From Burkholderiaceae bacterium (GTDB lineage Bacteria > Pseudomonadota > Gammaproteobacteria > Burkholderiales > Burkholderiaceae), in NCBI GenBank assembly GCA_947461335.1, contig CANHLB010000052.1, forward strand, positions 1-9,303: a stretch of 9,303 nucleotides of DNA. The letters are read 5' to 3'. A model generated the notes under the pieces. It saw nothing but the letters and a program-made list of their open reading frames with translations, was not told the DNA's origin and searched no databases. Position numbers and translations under genes: made by a program. The first letter of the stretch is position 1, and every line of letters starts with the position of its first letter. This document shows, in pieces, positions 6,731 to 9,303 of the stretch.

Positions 6731-7978
6731 ATGCTCAAAAAATTACAACTAAGAGCGGTAGCGCTTGTAATAACAGGGGCACTAATAGCCCCAACAAGCT
6801 TTGCGGCTGATAACACGCCAATTCGAGTGGGCTTTCTTACCATTAAATCTGGTGCTCTTGCTGCTGGCGGTAAGCAGATGGAGGAGGGGATCACGATGTT
6901 CATGAAAGAGCGGAACAATATGATCGCCGGCCGAAAAGTAGAGTTATTCATTGCGGATACCTCAGGTCAGCCAGCCATTACCAAAACAAAAACACAAGAG
7001 CTTGTGGAAAAAGATAAGGTTCAGGTCATCATTGGGCCGCTTGCCGCATTTGAAGCAATTGCAGTCGATGACTACATTAAGAAGGTCGGTATTCCAGTGA
7101 TCTCACCATCTGCCGGTGCAGAAGATTTGACGCAACGCAAACCAAACCCTTGGTTTGTTCGTGGTGTGGGTAGCTCTGCTCAACCAAGCCATGCGCTGGG
7201 TGAGTATGCCGCTAAGGATCTTAAGTACAAGCGCATCGCTATCATTGCTGATGACTTTGCCTTTGGTCATGAAATCGCTGCTGGTTTCCAACGTACATTT
7301 GAAGAAAATGGTGGCAAGGTTGTTCAGAAATTGTGGACTCCTTTGAATGTCGCTGATTACGGTACTTATATTGGTCAAATCAAACCTAACGTTGACGCGG
7401 TGTTCGCGGCATTTGCGGGCGGTAATGGTGTGAAGTTTGTTAAGCAATATAGTGAATATGGCCTCAAAGGAAAAATTCCTTTATTAGGTGCTATGACTAC
7501 AGTTGATGAAGGTATCTTGCCTTTTATGGGAGATGATGCCTTAGGAGTCATTTCAACTGGTTGGTATTCGGCTAACTTAAATAATGCGGCAAATGCGAAG
7601 TTTGTAAAAGATTTCAATGCTGCTTACAAGAAAGATCCTGGCTATTACTCAATGGGTGCTTATGGTGCTGCATTAATGCTAGAGCAGGCCCTCAAAGATG
7701 TGAAGGGTAATATTGAAGATAAGAATGCCTTTATGGCGGCCTTACGTGCGGTGCAGTTACCAAATGATCCAAGAGGTAAAGTCACTTTAGATGCGCTAGG
7801 CAATCCTATTATGGATATCTATATTCGTAAGGTTGAGAAAAAAGATGGCAAGTACAGCAACGTTGTTCTCAAAACCTATCCAGCGGTAAGCCAGTTCTGG
7901 ACTTATAAAACCAAAGACTTCTTATCTAACCCTGTTTATTCCAGAGATTACCCACCTGCGAACAATTTAGAAAACTAA
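6731..7978 (+). CDS. Periplasmic substrate-binding protein of a Liv-type ABC importer
   Basis: A 415-residue type-I periplasmic binding protein (Peripla_BP_6 fold). A signal peptide is visible: MLKK basic start, hydrophobic core at about 8-20, and a likely cleavage after Ala25 (TSFA-ADN). The mature protein begins with the first strand IRVGFLTIKSGALAAGGKQM; VQVIIGPLAAFEAIA (97-111) and IPVISPSAGAEDLT (121-134) are the typical ligand-cleft loops, and ADDFAFGHEIAAGF (173-186) opens the second lobe. It captures the solute in the periplasm and hands it to the permeases encoded next. The family binds branched-chain amino acids, amides, urea and aromatic acids. The overall look and the nearby isomerase, hydrolase and dehydrogenase genes suggest an aromatic or other organic acid rather than leucine, but this is inference. 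First gene of its operon, divergent from gntR. Confidence 0.93.
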   Translation: MLKKLQLRAVALVITGALIAPTSFAADNTPIRVGFLTIKSGALAAGGKQMEEGITMFMKERNNMIAGRKVELFIADTSGQPAITKTKTQELVEKDKVQVIIGPLAAFEAIAVDDYIKKVGIPVISPSAGAEDLTQRKPNPWFVRGVGSSAQPSHALGEYAAKDLKYKRIAIIADDFAFGHEIAAGFQRTFEENGGKVVQKLWTPLNVADYGTYIGQIKPNVDAVFAAFAGGNGVKFVKQYSEYGLKGKIPLLGAMTTVDEGILPFMGDDALGVISTGWYSANLNNAANAKFVKDFNAAYKKDPGYYSMGAYGAALMLEQALKDVKGNIEDKNAFMAALRAVQLPNDPRGKVTLDALGNPIMDIYIRKVEKKDGKYSNVVLKTYPAVSQFWTYKTKDFLSNPVYSRDYPPANNLEN

Positions 7979-7988
7979 TTAGCTTCGC

Positions 7989-8849
7989 ATGTCATTTTGG
8001 TTAATTCAGAGCCTTAATAGCCTTGCCCTAGGGGGAGTACTTTTCACCTTAGCGGCAGGCTTTTCATTAATTTTTGGATTAATGCGCATTGCAAATCTTT
8101 CTCATGGTGCTTATTTCATGTTGGGCGCTTATGTAGGTTTAAGTGTGATTGAGGCAGGGCACTCTTTCTTTTTAGCAATCCTAGCTGCAGCAGTTGCTAT
8201 TGGGCTATTAGGTTGTATTGTCGAGCGTATTATTCTTCGTCGCCTTGCTGGCAATAGTTTGTCTCAAGTATTGGCTACCTTAGGCGTGGCTTTTGTGATT
8301 GCTGATTGCAGTCTGTGGTTTTGGGGTGGAGATCCACGGCCAGTTAGTCCACCAAGCTTTCTTGCTGGTGGTGTACAAATTATGGGGCTGACTTTTCCGC
8401 TCTATAGAATTGCCTTAGTAATTTTTAGTATCTTTATCGCGCTCTGCTTATGGGTGCTGCTAGATAAAACAAAATTGGGCGTGATGATTCGTGCCAGCGT
8501 GGACGATAGACAGATGGCGCAGGGCATAGGAGTGCCGGCCACTAAATTATTTTCTATCGTGTTTTGCTTGGGCGCTGCATTAGCTGGCATCGGTGGTATT
8601 GCTGCCGCCCCCATTCTTTCTGTTTATCCAGGCCTAGACGCCGATATGTTGCCAATCGCTTTAGTGGTGGTCATTCTAGGTGGACTTGGTAGTCTACTTG
8701 GCGCTTTTATTGGTAGCTTCTTAATTGGTTTTATCTATAGCTTTGGTCAAGCACTCTTTCCTGACTTGGCATACATCATTTTATTTTTACCGATGTTGAT
8801 TATTTTGGCTGTGAGACCTCGCGGTTTATTTGGAAAGATTAGCGCTTGA
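7989..8849 (+). CDS. livH: LivH-type ABC transporter permease
   Basis: A 286-residue inner-membrane permease (BPD_transp_2 family). Very hydrophobic, with about eight membrane segments, roughly 9-30, 38-56, 60-80, 92-112, 138-158, 186-208, 220-245 and 258-275. LivH hallmarks include ANLSHGAYFMLGAY (35-48), the EAA-like cytoplasmic loop that docks the ATPase (IRASVDDRQMAQGIGV, 167-182), GGLGSLLGAFIGS (231-243) and the C-terminal RPRGLFG (276-282). It pairs with LivM to form the channel. It starts 10 nt after the binding-protein stop and has no clear Shine-Dalgarno, so it probably depends on translation of the gene before it. The LivH name reflects family; the cargo need not be leucine. Confidence 0.94.
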   Translation: MSFWLIQSLNSLALGGVLFTLAAGFSLIFGLMRIANLSHGAYFMLGAYVGLSVIEAGHSFFLAILAAAVAIGLLGCIVERIILRRLAGNSLSQVLATLGVAFVIADCSLWFWGGDPRPVSPPSFLAGGVQIMGLTFPLYRIALVIFSIFIALCLWVLLDKTKLGVMIRASVDDRQMAQGIGVPATKLFSIVFCLGAALAGIGGIAAAPILSVYPGLDADMLPIALVVVILGGLGSLLGAFIGSFLIGFIYSFGQALFPDLAYIILFLPMLIILAVRPRGLFGKISA

Positions 8850-9303
8850 ACCGGATTGCTACTGTCATTGCTCTGCTGTTATTGTTGGCGCTGCCATTGC
8901 TCACAGGCGGCACTTATTACACCAACCTTGCAAGTCAAATTTTGATTGCAGCGATTTTTGCAATGAGTTTGAACTTATTGGTAGGGTATGCGGGGCTTAC
9001 TTCTTTGGGGCATGCTGGGTATCTGGGTTTAGCTGCATACATCAGTAGTTGGCTAATGGTCAAACTAGGCTGGTCTCATGCTAGCTCTGCAGCAATGGCG
9101 ATCATTGCTACTACGATGATTGCTGGCATCTTTGGCTTAATTGCCTTGCGTGCTACCGGCATTAGTTTCCTGATGATTACGCTAGCCTTTGGTCAGATTT
9201 TGTGGGGCCTAGCCTATCGGTGGGCAAGTGTCACAGGTGGTGATAATGGTATCTCCGGATTAACACGACCAAGCCCATTTGGATTGGATCTTGATGAAGC
9301 TAA
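8846..9303 (+). CDS. livM: LivM-type ABC transporter permease (partial, runs off window)
   Basis: An open frame from TTG 8846 to the window end, 152 codons plus 2 nt, with no stop. It translates to MNRIATVIALLLLLALPLLT at the N-terminus, then SLNLLVGYAGLTSLGHAGYL (41-60), the LivM signature, TGISFLMITLAFGQI (104-118) and VTGGDNGISGL (129-139). Membrane segments lie at about 4-20, 28-48, 58-74, 82-102 and 106-124. It is the second half of the transmembrane channel with LivH. TTG overlaps the livH TGA by 4 nt (TTGA), giving tight translational coupling; GGAAAG (8832-8837) lies 8 nt upstream. An in-frame TAG at 8840-8842 rules out an earlier start. The ATPase genes (livG, livF) are expected downstream, outside the window. 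Confidence 0.93.
   Translation, partial: MNRIATVIALLLLLALPLLTGGTYYTNLASQILIAAIFAMSLNLLVGYAGLTSLGHAGYLGLAAYISSWLMVKLGWSHASSAAMAIIATTMIAGIFGLIALRATGISFLMITLAFGQILWGLAYRWASVTGGDNGISGLTRPSPFGLDLDEA

Noticed and set aside
8830..9048. Plus-strand open frame of 72 codons overlapping livH and livM
   Set aside because: The alternative frame from 8846 encodes clear LivM motifs through this stretch and on to the window end; this one is a by-product with an unnatural Cys/His-rich composition.

Overview
The window looks like chromosomal DNA from a low-GC betaproteobacterium of the order Burkholderiales. A Polynucleobacter-like freshwater bacterium is my best guess. This is inferred from the style of the proteins (a GabD with the GINEGLIS C-terminal signature, a PaaY-type hexapeptide protein, a PnbA-like nitroreductase, a Liv-type transporter), from a GC content of roughly 45 % estimated on sample lines, and from tight gene packing. 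No rRNA, tRNA, mobile element or CRISPR array was seen.

Layout. (1) 63-2830, plus strand: a compact three-gene run of gabD (succinate-semialdehyde dehydrogenase), a paaY-like gamma-carbonic-anhydrase-fold protein and an FMN nitroreductase, with gaps of 1 and 10 nt. (2) 6531-2823, minus strand: a GntR/FCD regulator, an NAD-type aldehyde dehydrogenase, a PcaD-like alpha/beta hydrolase whose nucleophile position is glycine, and a zeta-class glutathione transferase of the maleylacetoacetate/maleylpyruvate isomerase type. Gaps are 28, 27 and 9 nt, so this reads as one operon led by its own regulator. It meets run 1 tail to tail, with the two stop codons overlapping within 8 bp. (3) 6532-6730: a very AT-rich (about 21 % GC) divergent control region with dyad symmetries. 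(4) 6731-9303, plus strand: a periplasmic binding protein, a LivH permease and the first half of a LivM permease. This is the start of a branched-chain-amino-acid/aromatic-acid type ABC importer that continues past the window edge.

Working together. Regions 2 to 4 form a classic divergon. A GntR/FCD regulator sits between an importer and a small catabolic operon, so the imported solute or a product of it is probably the effector and the substrate of the aldehyde dehydrogenase/hydrolase/isomerase set. Run 1 could deliver the end product (succinate from succinate semialdehyde) and clean up CoA or nitro compounds, but this link rests only on adjacency. The substrate cannot be read from the sequence. 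The most unusual observation is the alpha/beta hydrolase (3489-4274), which keeps the acid and the histidine of the triad but has lost the serine nucleophile.
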